A stretch of 64,000 bases of DNA from Mesorhizobium sp. M9A.F.Ca.ET.002.03.1.2 (GCF_003952365.1 NZ_CP034443.1:4519001-4583000), one strand, 5' to 3'. Shown: positions 35,599 through 44,922, counted from the stretch's first letter. Made by a program: numbers and translations. The notes: generated from the letters alone by a model not told the origin.

Positions 35599-36846
35599 AT
35601 GAGGACCAAGTCGATGAAACGCCGTATCCGGCATATGCTGCTCGGGGCGTCGCTCGGCGTGATGCTGGCCACTGCGCCGGCATTCGCCGACGTCGTCAAG
35701 ATCGGCCTGCTGGCGCCGCTGACCGGCCCGGCCGCAGCTGACGGCCAGGAATTCCAGCGCGGCGCACAGATGGCGATCGATGAGGCAAACAGCGCGGGCG
35801 GCGTCGACGGCCACACGTTCGAACTGGTCGTGGGCGACGTCAAGGACCAGTCGGCGGCGAATGTCACCAGCGCGGTCGAGCGCCTGCTCGGCGATCAGGA
35901 CGTGCATTTCATGCTGACCGGCTATGCCAGCCTGACCAATTTCGAGATCGACCACATGGCCGAGGCGGAGATGCCCTATATGCTCGCCGCCACGTCGCAG
36001 CAGACCAAGGATATCATCGCACCCGATCCGGAGAATTACGCTTGCTGCTGGTCGCTGACCCCGTCCTTCGATGCATACAACACCGATGTCACCATTTTCG
36101 TCGAGAAGCTGGCGGCTGAAGGCAAGATCACGCTGCCGACCAAGAAGGTAGCGATCATCTCGTCCGACAACGCCTATTCGAAGACCATCTCCGAAGGCAT
36201 GAAGAAGACCTTCAAGGAGAAGGGCTGGACCATAACCGTCGATGAGCTCGTGCCCTTCGGCGAGGTGACCGACTGGCGTTCGATCCTGGCCAAGGTGCGC
36301 GAGGACGTGCCGGACGTGGTCATCAACACCGACTATCTGCCCGGCAATTCGGCCTCGTTCCTCAACCAGTTCCTCGAGCAGCCGACCAAGAGCCTGGTGT
36401 TCCTGCAATATGCGCCGAGCGTTCCGGAGTTCGTCGAACTGACGAAGGAAAAATCGAACGGCGTGATCTACAACCTTCTCGGCGGCGCGCTGACCACGCC
36501 AAAGAACCCGCGCGCCGACGAAGTGGCCGGCAAGTTCAAGGCCAAATATGGTGTCGAGAGCGGCACATACGGCGTCGGCCTCTACGAGATGGTCCACGTC
36601 TATTTCGACGCGCTGAAAAAGGCCGGCGATCCGACCGACCATGCCGCAATCATGAAGGCGCTGTCCGAGACCGACAAGCAGGTCGCCGAAGGCCGCCTGA
36701 AATTCGATCCGGCCACGCATCTTGCCATGCAAGGCGACGACTACATCCCGATCACCTTCTTCCAGATCTGGGACGGCAAGCGGGCATTGGTTTCGCCCGC
36801 CAAATACGCGACCGGCGGGTTCCAGCCGCAGCCCTGGATGAAATAG
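35599..36846 (+). CDS. Branched-chain amino acid-type ABC substrate-binding protein
   Basis: The 415-residue precursor has a signal peptide ending in APAFA and the LivK/Leu-binding-type fold, with VKIGLLAPLTGPAAADGQEF and later NTDYLPGNSASFLNQF. It leads a five-gene importer operon. The ligand may be an amino acid, amide or related compound. The downstream M20 deacylase hints at N-acylated amino acids, but that is inference. ATG 35599 follows AAAGGGGAACAGG; ATG 35614 is an alternative. Confidence 0.92.
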   Translation: MRTKSMKRRIRHMLLGASLGVMLATAPAFADVVKIGLLAPLTGPAAADGQEFQRGAQMAIDEANSAGGVDGHTFELVVGDVKDQSAANVTSAVERLLGDQDVHFMLTGYASLTNFEIDHMAEAEMPYMLAATSQQTKDIIAPDPENYACCWSLTPSFDAYNTDVTIFVEKLAAEGKITLPTKKVAIISSDNAYSKTISEGMKKTFKEKGWTITVDELVPFGEVTDWRSILAKVREDVPDVVINTDYLPGNSASFLNQFLEQPTKSLVFLQYAPSVPEFVELTKEKSNGVIYNLLGGALTTPKNPRADEVAGKFKAKYGVESGTYGVGLYEMVHVYFDALKKAGDPTDHAAIMKALSETDKQVAEGRLKFDPATHLAMQGDDYIPITFFQIWDGKRALVSPAKYATGGFQPQPWMK

Positions 36847-36850
36847 CGGC

Positions 36851-37588
36851 ATGCCGCTGCTTGAAGTCGAGGGCGTATCGAAGGCGTTCGGTTCCCTCAA
36901 GGCGGTCGACGACGTTTCGTTCGCCGTCGAGGCCGGGGAAATCTTCGGCGTCGCCGGGCCGAACGGCAGTGGCAAGAGCACGCTGTTCAACGTCATCACT
37001 GGCATACCGTTCGGCCCCGACAAGGGCCGGATACGGTTCGACGGGATGGAGATCCAGGGCAAGCCGGGCAATGCCATTGCACAGCTCGGCCTCCTCAGGA
37101 CCTTCCAGCGCGAGACCAGTTTCGACGGGCTGACCGTGTTCGAGAACGCGCTGATCGGCGCGAGCTATGGCAAGCCCGGGCGAGGGGCGGCTGAAGCACG
37201 GGCCCGCGCCGTCGAGGCGCTGGAGTTCGTCGGGCTTTCAACGGCCATGCTTGGAAGGCTCGCCGGCGAATTGTCGGTGTTCGACCGCAAGTGCCTGATG
37301 CTGGCAACGGCAATCGCCACGGAACCGCGCATGCTTTTGCTCGACGAGCCGGCATCGAGCCTGACCAAGCCGGAGATCGAGATGTCGATCGGATTGATCA
37401 GGCGGACGGCGGCGCGCGGCATCACCGTGGTGCTGATCGAACATGTGCTGACCTTCCTGATGAGCCTTTCGCAACATCTCCTGGTGCTGAACCAGGGCCG
37501 TGTGCTTGCCGCGGGCGAGCCCAGGAGCGTGATCGCCGACCAGCGCGTGGTGGAAGCCTATCTCGGCACAAGGAGATCGGCGGCGTGA
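36851..37588 (+). CDS. LivG-type ABC ATPase with degenerate signature motif
   Basis: The 245-residue ATPase starts 4 bases after the binding-protein stop. Walker A (GPNGSGKST), the Q-loop (LRTFQRETSF), Walker B (MLLLDEPASSL) and the H-loop His (VLIEHVLTFL) are intact. However, the ABC signature, normally LSxGQ, reads LSVFDRK. In a heterodimer with the next gene's ATPase this would leave one of two ATP sites degenerate, as in asymmetric ABC systems. Confidence 0.9.
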   Translation: MPLLEVEGVSKAFGSLKAVDDVSFAVEAGEIFGVAGPNGSGKSTLFNVITGIPFGPDKGRIRFDGMEIQGKPGNAIAQLGLLRTFQRETSFDGLTVFENALIGASYGKPGRGAAEARARAVEALEFVGLSTAMLGRLAGELSVFDRKCLMLATAIATEPRMLLLDEPASSLTKPEIEMSIGLIRRTAARGITVVLIEHVLTFLMSLSQHLLVLNQGRVLAAGEPRSVIADQRVVEAYLGTRRSAA

Positions 37589-38304
37589 GCGAAAGCCCGA
37601 TCCTGAGCGTCGAGGCGGTGACATCAGGCTATGGCCGCGTGACCGTGCTGCACGACATCACGCTCGAGGCCGGCCGGTTCGGCAATGTCGGGCTGTTCGG
37701 GCCGAACGGTCACGGCAAGACGACGCTGCTGAGAACCATTTCCGGCCTCATCGCGCCCAAACGCGGCCGCGTCGTCTTCGACGGCAAGGACATCACTGGC
37801 CTGAGCGCGCGCGCCATCGTCGCAACCGGCCTCATTCATGTGCCGCAGGGCAACAAGCTGTTCCCCGACCTGACGATCGGCGACTGCATGGCGCTTGGCG
37901 CCTATTCGCCGCGTGCGCGGCCGCACGAGGCCGAGAACCGCGAAAAGGTGGTGAAGCTGTTCCCGAAGCTCGCCGAACGCTGGCGCCAAAAGGTGCGCAC
38001 GCTGTCCGGCGGCGAGCGCCAGATGGTGTCGATCGGCACGGCGCTGATGAGCCATCCGCGCCTGCTGATCCTGGACGAGCCGACACTCGGGCTTGCGCCG
38101 AAGATCAAGGACGAACTCTGCACCGCCGTCATGGACATCTCGAAGGGCGGAGTGCCGCTCGTCGTCGTCGAGCAGGACATCGAGTTCCTGCTCGAACTCA
38201 GCCGGCAGTTGTTCCTCGTTGATCACGGAGCGGTCAAGACCGAGATCCGGCCGGGCGAAAGCATCGAGCACAGCGAAATCATGGCGATGTATTTCGGGCA
38301 TTGA
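37585..38304 (+). CDS. LivF-type ABC ATPase
   Basis: The 239-residue ATPase has Walker A GPNGHGKTT, signature LSGGERQ, Walker B LLILDEPTLGL and the family PQGNKLFPDLTI segment. GTG 37585 overlaps the previous stop (GTGA) and has AAGGAGA upstream. It pairs with the LivG-type subunit to power import. Confidence 0.92.
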   Translation: MSESPILSVEAVTSGYGRVTVLHDITLEAGRFGNVGLFGPNGHGKTTLLRTISGLIAPKRGRVVFDGKDITGLSARAIVATGLIHVPQGNKLFPDLTIGDCMALGAYSPRARPHEAENREKVVKLFPKLAERWRQKVRTLSGGERQMVSIGTALMSHPRLLILDEPTLGLAPKIKDELCTAVMDISKGGVPLVVVEQDIEFLLELSRQLFLVDHGAVKTEIRPGESIEHSEIMAMYFGH

Positions 38305-38325
38305 AGGATTGGACAGGGGTCGGGC

Positions 38326-39201
38326 ATGAGCGTCTTTTCGGATATCTTCTTCGGCGGCCTGTTCCAGGGCTCGCTCTACGCCATGATGGCGGTCGGGCTG
38401 GCGCTTGTCTGGACGACGATCGGCGTATTCAACTTCAGCCATGGCGTGTTCATGATGCTGGGCGCCTATTTCGCCTGGCAGCTCGTCGCCTTCGGCCTGC
38501 CGGTGATGATCGCCTTTCCGCTCGCAATCATCGTCATGGCGGGCGCGGGATGGATCCTGCAGGCCTCGGTGGTGCGGCCGCTGATCGGCCGTCCCAACAT
38601 CGTCTTGGTCGTCGTCATCACCACGCTGGCGGCCGGTTCGCTGATAGAAAACGGCGCGCTGACCCTCTGGGGGCCGCGCTCCAAGCAACTGCCGAGCCTG
38701 ATCGAAGGCAATACCACCATCGCCGGCGTCGGCGTGTCGCTGCACCAGATCGCCATCATCGTCATCACGCCGCTGATCCTCGCGGCCTTGTGGTCGTTCC
38801 TCAACCGCACGCGGCTCGGCCTTGCACTCAGGGCGGTCGCACAGAACGAGGATGCGAGCCATCTCGTCGGCCTCAACGTCACGGCGCTTTACGGCCTTGC
38901 CTTCGCCATCGCCGCGTCGCTGGCTGGGCTGGCCGGGATCTTCATGGGCGGCTACCGCTTCATGAACCCGTCGATGGGCGCAGACCCGCTGCTCAAGGCG
39001 CTGATCGTGGTGGTTTTCGGTGGCATCTCAAGCATTTCCGGGCCGATCTTCGCTGCCTACCTGATCGGGTTCTTCGAGGCGGCGAGCAACTATTATTTCG
39101 GCCTCTACTGGACGCCGGCGCTGCTTTTCCTCGTGCTCATCACGACGCTCATGGTGCGCCCGGAAGGCATTTTCGCCAGCCGCTCCAGGGGACTCGCATG
39201 A
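38326..39201 (+). CDS. LivH-type branched-chain amino acid ABC permease
   Basis: The 291-residue permease has the LivH start GGLFQGSLYAMMAVGLALVW, NFSHGVFMMLGAY and ALRAVAQNEDASHLVGLN. These are family hallmarks. About eight membrane spans are predicted. The stop overlaps the next gene (ATGA). Confidence 0.92.
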   Translation: MSVFSDIFFGGLFQGSLYAMMAVGLALVWTTIGVFNFSHGVFMMLGAYFAWQLVAFGLPVMIAFPLAIIVMAGAGWILQASVVRPLIGRPNIVLVVVITTLAAGSLIENGALTLWGPRSKQLPSLIEGNTTIAGVGVSLHQIAIIVITPLILAALWSFLNRTRLGLALRAVAQNEDASHLVGLNVTALYGLAFAIAASLAGLAGIFMGGYRFMNPSMGADPLLKALIVVVFGGISSISGPIFAAYLIGFFEAASNYYFGLYWTPALLFLVLITTLMVRPEGIFASRSRGLA

Positions 39202-40205
39202 CGCTCCTCAACGTTGCCATTCCGTCTGCTCCCGGCCGCGTCACCTGGAACCGCGAGGCGATCGGCTTCGTGGCGGGCTTCCTGCTGCTTGCCCTTTTGC
39301 CGCTCGTCTTCGGCGACAGCTACAGCCGGCATGTGCTGATCATGATCTTCATCTACGCGATCGTCGCTTCGAACTGGGACCTCAGCCTCGGCTATGGCGG
39401 CGTCTTCAATTTCGGCCACCTGGCACTATTTGGCATCGGCGTCTACACCTACAGCCTGCTTGCCAAGCTGGCCGGCGTCGATCCGTGGATCGCGCTTGTG
39501 GCTGGCGGCGTGATCGCCACCCTGGCGGCCGTGCTGGTGACCATCCCGATCCTGCGGCTGAAGGGCATCTTCATCATCCTGGTCACCTTCGGCTTCGCGC
39601 AGCTCGTCATGCAGGTCATTGTCAGCCAGTCGGATCTGACGGGCGGCACGCAGGGCCTGGTGCGGGTGCCCGGCCTCTATGTCTTCGATCACAACATGAT
39701 CCGCGACGGCAAGCTCGCCTATTTCTACATCGCGCTGTCGCTTCTGGTGGCGAGCACGCTGTTTTTGCGCCTGTTCGTGCGCTCGCGCGCCGGCGCCAGC
39801 ATCGTGGCCCTGCGCGACAACGAGGAATATGCCATCAGCCGCGGCGTCTCGCTGGTGCGGCAGCGCGTGGTGACGCTGGCGGCAAGCGCCTTCTTCACCG
39901 GGATCGCCGGCGCCTTCTACGCCGCCTACCAGCGCAACGCGTCGATCGACGTGTTCGGCATGAGCCTGGCGACCATCATCCTGTCGATGGTGCTGCTGGG
40001 CGGGACAAGCACGATCTACGGCGCGATCATCGCCTCCTTCGTGCTCACCGTCTTTTCCGAGGCGATGGCCGATTTCGGCGCATGGCGGCTGATGATCTCG
40101 GCGCTGCTCATCATCGTGATCATGCTGGTCTACCCAAGCGGCCTTGTCGGCATGATCCGCGCCGCCGGGACGGTGGTGGCCGACCGCATCAAGCGTCCGG
40201 CCTGA
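39198..40205 (+). CDS. LivM-type branched-chain amino acid ABC permease
   Basis: The 335-residue permease shows YAIVASNWDLSLGYGGVFNFGHLALFG and RSRAGASIVALRDNEEYAISRGV, both LivM hallmarks. It completes a binding protein-ATPase-ATPase-permease-permease operon with overlaps of 4 bases between most genes. A repeat follows the stop. Confidence 0.92.
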   Translation: MTLLNVAIPSAPGRVTWNREAIGFVAGFLLLALLPLVFGDSYSRHVLIMIFIYAIVASNWDLSLGYGGVFNFGHLALFGIGVYTYSLLAKLAGVDPWIALVAGGVIATLAAVLVTIPILRLKGIFIILVTFGFAQLVMQVIVSQSDLTGGTQGLVRVPGLYVFDHNMIRDGKLAYFYIALSLLVASTLFLRLFVRSRAGASIVALRDNEEYAISRGVSLVRQRVVTLAASAFFTGIAGAFYAAYQRNASIDVFGMSLATIILSMVLLGGTSTIYGAIIASFVLTVFSEAMADFGAWRLMISALLIIVIMLVYPSGLVGMIRAAGTVVADRIKRPA

Positions 40206-40269
40206 CAAGGTTAGCGCAATCGCTTCAGGTTTGAAATCGGCCCGTCTGCCCTCTCCGGGCGTCGGCGCT

Positions 40270-40440
40270 GCCCCTCACCTGCCTGCCGGCATCCTCTCCC
40301 CGTATAATGACGGGGAGAGGGGCGCTGTCATCGACGGCTTCGCCAATCCCCGGCGCTGTAAGAAGGGCACCGGGGCTGCGGCCAGCCCCCTTCTCCCCGT
40401 CACTATACGGGGAGAAGTGCCCGGCAGGGCGATGAGGGGC
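40270..40440. repeat. RIME-like inverted rhizobial intergenic element
   Basis: Two roughly 50-base arms (about 40270-40322 and 40386-40440) are inverted copies. Each contains its own smaller palindrome built on CTCCCCGTATA/TGACGGGGAG and a CTGCCGG segment. The arrangement matches the mosaic palindromic elements common in rhizobia. It occupies the convergent gap between livM and the deacylase gene. Confidence 0.8.
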
Positions 40441-40528
40441 GGCACCGACTTCGACAATTGGTAGTCTCCCACCACAGGTTGGAAAGTGTTATTCGTCTGA
40501 GGCGATTGCCTGCCGATAACGCCTGCGA

Positions 40529-41845
40529 TCAGCGCACCCCGCACCAGTCGATGACGGAAGCGGCGATGACCTTGGCGGTTTCCACGACAGAGTCGACCTC
40601 GACATATTCGTCGGCGCCATGAAAACCGTCGCCGGACGGACCGAAGATGACGCCGTCGACGCCGGCGCCGGCATAGTGCGCGGCATCGCAGACGGCGACG
40701 AAGCCCTTCACCTCAGGCGTCTTGCCGATACGCGCCTTGTTGGCGACAAGCGACTTGACCAGCGGATGGTCCGGCGGGGTGTTCATCGGCGGAAAGTGAA
40801 GGCCGCCCAGCTCCCACTGGATGGTCGGCGGATTTTCGCGCAGCCAGGCGTCGGCGGCGGCGAAATGATGCACGAAAGTCTCGAAATCGCGGCGATAATC
40901 GGCTGAGTTCTCGTCAGGCAGGAACTTCATGTCGAGATCGAGAACCGCTACGTCCGGGATTATCGCCGGATTGGTCATAACCGTCGGCAGGCCGTTCTCG
41001 CCAAGTCCGGTGCCGCCCTGCATCACCCCGATGTTGATCGTGTTCATGCCGAGCGGCAGCAGCGGATGCGATTTCGCCCGCGTGCGGTCGAGCTCGTATT
41101 GGCGTACGGCGGCGATGAAACGGGCCGCGATCTCGATGGCGTTGACGCCGGGCTCCAGCCGGTCCTTGTCGTGGCGCTGCGGGTAGATTTCATTGTAGCG
41201 GAGCGCGGAATGCGCGTTGCGGCCGCGGATCGTCACCCGCGCCCATTCGAGCCCGCCTTCGACCGGCAGGACATCGCCCCAGGTGGGTTCGGCGACCAGC
41301 ACCGCCTTGGCGAGCTTGCCCCTGGCGACCGCGTCCATGGCGCCGAAGCCGCCGGCTTCCTCGTCGACCACCGTGTGGATCGCCAGCCGGCCCTGGAGCG
41401 TGATGCCGGCCTTGCGGATGGCGTGCGCCGCCGCGAGGCAGGCGGCGACGCCGCCCTTCATGTCGACCGCGCCGCGGCCGTAAAGACGCCCGTTGGTGAT
41501 GGCGGCGCCAAACGGATCGACCGACCAGTTCTTCATTTCGCCGACCGGCACGACGTCGACATGGCCGCATAGGATCAGGCTGCGCTCCTCGTCGCCGGCC
41601 CATTCGCCGACCAGATTGGGCCGTCCCGGCAAGGCGTCCCATTGTTCCGTCGAAAAGCCGTCGGCCTTGAGGATCGGCTCCAGCATCGCCTGCACGTCGG
41701 CTTCGCGGTTCAGCCCTTGCCGGGTCTCGAATTTGGGATTCACCGAGGGGATTTGGACCATGTCGCTGGTGAGGCCGATCACCCAGTCGCGATCCCTGTC
41801 GATCTCGGCCTGCGCGGCGGCGACGGCCGCATCCCTGTCCTGCAT
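40529..41845 (-). CDS. M20-family ArgE/DapE-type deacylase
   Basis: The 438-residue enzyme has LILCGHVDVVPVGEM (metal ligands), DEEAGGFGAMD (catalytic Glu) and the dimerisation-domain NTINIGVMQGGTGLGENG. It has the same length and layout as the deacylase at 15385 but is clearly diverged. It lies between a Liv-type importer and an RpiR-type regulator. A role in processing an imported acylated amino acid or peptide fits but is not shown. AAGGAC precedes ATG 41845. Confidence 0.9.
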   Translation of the reverse strand: MQDRDAAVAAAQAEIDRDRDWVIGLTSDMVQIPSVNPKFETRQGLNREADVQAMLEPILKADGFSTEQWDALPGRPNLVGEWAGDEERSLILCGHVDVVPVGEMKNWSVDPFGAAITNGRLYGRGAVDMKGGVAACLAAAHAIRKAGITLQGRLAIHTVVDEEAGGFGAMDAVARGKLAKAVLVAEPTWGDVLPVEGGLEWARVTIRGRNAHSALRYNEIYPQRHDKDRLEPGVNAIEIAARFIAAVRQYELDRTRAKSHPLLPLGMNTINIGVMQGGTGLGENGLPTVMTNPAIIPDVAVLDLDMKFLPDENSADYRRDFETFVHHFAAADAWLRENPPTIQWELGGLHFPPMNTPPDHPLVKSLVANKARIGKTPEVKGFVAVCDAAHYAGAGVDGVIFGPSGDGFHGADEYVEVDSVVETAKVIAASVIDWCGVR

Positions 41846-41910
41846 CTCGATGTCCTTTCGTGCCTCGGCGGCGTTCGTGATTGTCTCTTGGTGTTGCAGG
41901 GGTGGTCCGG

Positions 41911-42855
41911 CTAATCAGCCGATTTGGGTTTGCCCCTGACGAACGGCGCCGCCCACTTCGCCGGATCGTCGGCGGCCGCGCTGCGGCGGCCGGTGAAATC
42001 CGATGCGTCGAGCGTCACGCCGTTGGCGCGGCGGATCCCTTCGATATCCTCGATGCGCTTGCGCACCGTCTGGCCTTCGCTCTCCAGCGCATGGGCGAAC
42101 ACGGTCTCCATCTGGACGACGGCCGTCGCCAACGTGTCGAACGGCGAATTGGCCTCGATTGCCGCAACCAGCGTCAGATCGGCATGTTCGGAGATGGGCG
42201 AGAGCCATGGGTCGGTGAACAGCAGGATGCCGATGCCCCGCTCGCGCGCCTGACGGGCGAAGTTGACCACGTCCGACTGGTAGCGGCGATAGTCGAACAC
42301 GACGAGCAGGTCACGCTTGCCGAGATCGATCAGCAGGTCGAAATCAGTCGGCGCCAGCGCGCCGATGTCGTGCACGCCGGGACGGAACTGCACGAGATAA
42401 CCGGCGAGCATCGAGGCGATGTGGCGGCTGAAGCGTCCGCCGAGCAGCACGACCTGACCCTTGCAGTCGAGCAGCATCCTGGCGGCGCGGCCATAGCTTT
42501 GCGAAGGAACCGCCGTGCGCGTCCGATCCAGGCTGTCGGACACCGAATGGAAGTAGTCGTTGACCGTGCCTTCGCTCGAATTGGCAGGCCGCTTCGCCTC
42601 CATCATCAGCAGCGGGGAATGCAGCCGGGATTCGATCTCCGCCAGAAGCTTGCCCTGGAAGGCGGCAAAACCGCCATAGCCGAGCTTGACCATGAGGCGC
42701 ATGACGGTCGGATCGCTGACGCCAGCTGCCTTTGCCAGGCGCGTGGCGGTGCCGAGGCCGGACATCGGATAATCGGCCAGAAGAACCTGCACGATCTTGG
42801 CTTCCGCGGATGTGAGGGCCAGGGTGGTATGCGCCAACTCTTCGCGGATCGACAC
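41911..42855 (-). CDS. MurR/RpiR family transcriptional regulator
   Basis: The 314-residue protein has an N-terminal RpiR HTH (SGLGTATRLAKAAGVSDPTVMRL) and a C-terminal SIS sugar-phosphate-binding domain (GQVVLLGGRFSRHIA, DLLIDLGKRDLLVVFDYRRY). Such regulators repress catabolic genes until a phosphorylated ligand binds. It lies 65 bases upstream of the M20 gene on the same strand and probably regulates it and the Liv operon. The GTG start at 42855 has GGGAGAGG. Confidence 0.9.
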   Translation of the reverse strand: MSIREELAHTTLALTSAEAKIVQVLLADYPMSGLGTATRLAKAAGVSDPTVMRLMVKLGYGGFAAFQGKLLAEIESRLHSPLLMMEAKRPANSSEGTVNDYFHSVSDSLDRTRTAVPSQSYGRAARMLLDCKGQVVLLGGRFSRHIASMLAGYLVQFRPGVHDIGALAPTDFDLLIDLGKRDLLVVFDYRRYQSDVVNFARQARERGIGILLFTDPWLSPISEHADLTLVAAIEANSPFDTLATAVVQMETVFAHALESEGQTVRKRIEDIEGIRRANGVTLDASDFTGRRSAAADDPAKWAAPFVRGKPKSAD

Positions 42856-43040
42856 CGGACCTCTCCCTTTCCGTATTCAGCCGCTGATAGAGAAATTACA
42901 AATTCTGGTGATGATGTCAATTTTTGGAAGGATTTCTACAAATGGTGAGACCCCTGGGCGCCATTTTGCTTTGTCCGTCCAGATGACGTGTTCTTCGGCG
43001 ACTGTGGGCGAACCCGGCTCGAATCGGCTATGGCCCGGGC

Positions 43041-43658
43041 ATGCAGGAAACATCTCTTTACATGCCGGTGAAGCGGTTTCTTGAGAGCCTGGAATTCACC
43101 GTCAAAGGTGAAGTTGGCGGCTGCGATGTCGTGGGACTGCGTGACGGCGAGCCGCCCGTGGTCGTCATTTGTGAATTGAAACTGCAGTTTAACCTCGAGC
43201 TTATACTTCAGGGTGTCGATCGCGCCGCGGCATGTGACGAGGTCTGGCTCGCGGCGAGGATGTCGGCCCGCGGTAAGGGCCGCGAGCACGATCGCCGATT
43301 CCGCGCCCTCTGCCGGCGGCTTGGTTTCGGCCTGTTGGCGGTTGGCTCCGCCGGCAACGTCGAATTGCTGCTCAGCCCGGCCGCCTTGCCGCCAAGACGA
43401 GACCCGCGGCGATCCTGTCGTCGGCGGTGGTTCCCGAACCCCGATAATGACCGCTTACCGGCAGACGCGCTGGCCTGCGCCGCTGCGATGGCGGATGGCC
43501 CGAAGCGCCCGCGCGACCTGAAAACCATTTCACCGCGCGCCGCCAAGATCCTGCTTCACAATGTCTATGGATGGTTCGCCAGGGCCGAGCGCGGCGTCTA
43601 TGCGCTTACCGACGTTGGCCATGCCGCGCTACAGCGCTGGCCGCAGCGGGCTCCGTGA
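43041..43658 (+). CDS. DUF2161 family protein (PDDEXK nuclease-like) with a locally shifted reading frame
   Basis: The 205-residue protein begins ETSLYMPVKRFLESLEFTVKGEVGGCDVVGLRDGEPP and has VVICELKLQFNLELILQGVDRA, matching DUF2161. Its ICELK-type core resembles PDDEXK nucleases. Around 43397-43466 the annotated frame reads a Cys/Arg-rich stretch, while another frame encodes GDPVVGGGSRTPIMTAYRQ, which looks like the conserved family segment. The frame then returns to LACAAAMADGPKRP. Two compensating indels (natural or sequencing) explain this. The function is unproven. Confidence 0.75.
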   Translation: MQETSLYMPVKRFLESLEFTVKGEVGGCDVVGLRDGEPPVVVICELKLQFNLELILQGVDRAAACDEVWLAARMSARGKGREHDRRFRALCRRLGFGLLAVGSAGNVELLLSPAALPPRRDPRRSCRRRWFPNPDNDRLPADALACAAAMADGPKRPRDLKTISPRAAKILLHNVYGWFARAERGVYALTDVGHAALQRWPQRAP

Positions 43659-44242
43659 TATTCAGGCGGCCCAGCGGCTCCCATTGGGGCGACCAACAGC
43701 GGGCCGCTGGGCCTGACCGGCTGGCGGTACGGGGCGGTTGCCGGCTGGGGTGGACTATAGGTCCTTCATGTATCGTCGCTAATTTAGTAAAATGGTCATG
43801 TTCCGTTCGACTGGCCGTCAAATCGGATGAGCCTAGAGCCGAATTCATGCCTAAACGAGTGAGTACCGGCGGCCGGCCGGCAGATGGAGGCATTGGCGTT
43901 TCCATGAAACGCAAGCCCAGCAAGACCGGATTCAAGAAACTTCTCGCCGCCGACGCCAGTGCTATCGGCCGATCGCTGATCGGACTGCTCGAACTGGAGA
44001 CATACAGCGGCACGATTGAGCCGGCCATGAATGGATCTTGATGACGCGCCAACATTTGCCGTCGAGCGTTCGGGCGCGCCTATCCAGATTTGCAAATCGA
44101 AGATGGCCGGCACCAACAGTTGGCGGGGGGCCTGATGGGGCGCCGGCCAGGCGGTTTGGGGTCCGCTTGCGTTGGATAATACGGGGCTTGGCGATCAAAG
44201 TAATTCCGTGATCGCGGAATGTCGGGAGGCGGTCGACGAGGC
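43659..44242. other. Low-coding stretch after DUF2161
   Basis: No reliable gene is seen. A 45-codon frame at about 43907-44041 (MKRKPSKTGFKK start) is possible but has a poorly spaced RBS. The segment near 43725-43800, with CTAATTTAGTAAAATGG, is a diverged direct repeat of 44745-44820. Confidence 0.4.
43725..43800. repeat. Diverged direct repeat, copy 1 (partner at 44745-44820)
   Basis: Both copies contain a GGGGCGG...GCCGGCTGG segment, a short spacer with ATAGG, TCATG and then GCTAATTTAGTAA. The two lie about 1 kb apart in the same orientation and flank the small 74-residue gene. Confidence 0.5.
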
Positions 44243-44467
44243 TCAGTCCTTTGCATCGTCACTGTCTTGCACAGAGCCATCGTTTTCATCCGCCGGGGTT
44301 TCCAACCCGGCCAGTTGCCGATCGGCCACTTCTTTGGCGAGGCCTACCAGGGCATCGACCTCTTGCATCTGGTCCATGTGACCGCCATTGGCGACGCGTT
44401 TCCGGATCCTCTTCAGTTGGTCAGAGGTTCGTCGCAATGTTTCGGCGATAGACGTCTTCTTGGCCAC
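44243..44467 (-). CDS. Small helical protein of unknown function
   Basis: With GTG 44467 as start, a 74-residue product results: AKKTSIAETLRRTSDQLKRI, then a helical DALVGLAKEVADRQLAGLE and an acidic tail. It looks like two amphipathic helices with a charged end. GGAG lies 9 bases upstream of the GTG. The longer frame to 44797 is Pro/Arg-rich and unlikely to be coding. No family was recognised. Confidence 0.4.
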   Translation of the reverse strand: MAKKTSIAETLRRTSDQLKRIRKRVANGGHMDQMQEVDALVGLAKEVADRQLAGLETPADENDGSVQDSDDAKD

Positions 44468-44744
44468 GCCTGCATCTCCTGCATCCCAACCCTTGAGACG
44501 AGCAAGCGTTCCGGCCCAAATGTAAACAGGCCGTCCTAAAGGTGCCCCCGTAATAGGTCGACACGTCTGGCATCGCAATTGCGTGGTCGGCAATGGGGCG
44601 GGCGGGCCTTGCCGCTTCGCAAACGGAGCGGTGGGGCTTTTGGATCTCCGCTTCCGGCTTAATCGGCCGATGGTGGTCGGAGCCTCTGATGCCGGTGGCA
44701 GGGGGCGGCTCGACAGCCGGATCGAGAGGCCGCCGAGCCTAACC

Positions 44745-44820
44745 GGCGGGGCTTTGAGGAGGGGCGGCGCCGGCTGGCAACACCATAGGCTTATCATGCA
44801 TGATTGCTAATTTAGTAATG
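44745..44820. repeat. Diverged direct repeat, copy 2 (partner at 43725-43800)
   Basis: This shares GGCGCCGGCTGG, the ATAGG spacer, ATCATG and GCTAATTTAGTAATGG with copy 1. Between here and the tRNA-like gene (44821-44922) nothing is supported. Confidence 0.5.
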
Positions 44821-44922
44821 GTGATGCGACATGCGCGACCTTACTTCCATTGCAGGTGCCGGTTACCCCCAATCTCCGAGTTGATAAAACGACACTTGCC
44901 CTTTTAGTTTGCCAAAATGTTC

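Noticed and set aside
40270..40440. Inverted repeats as a CRISPR or transposon end
   Set aside because: Only two inverted arms, no spacers and no transposase; fits a RIME-type palindromic element.
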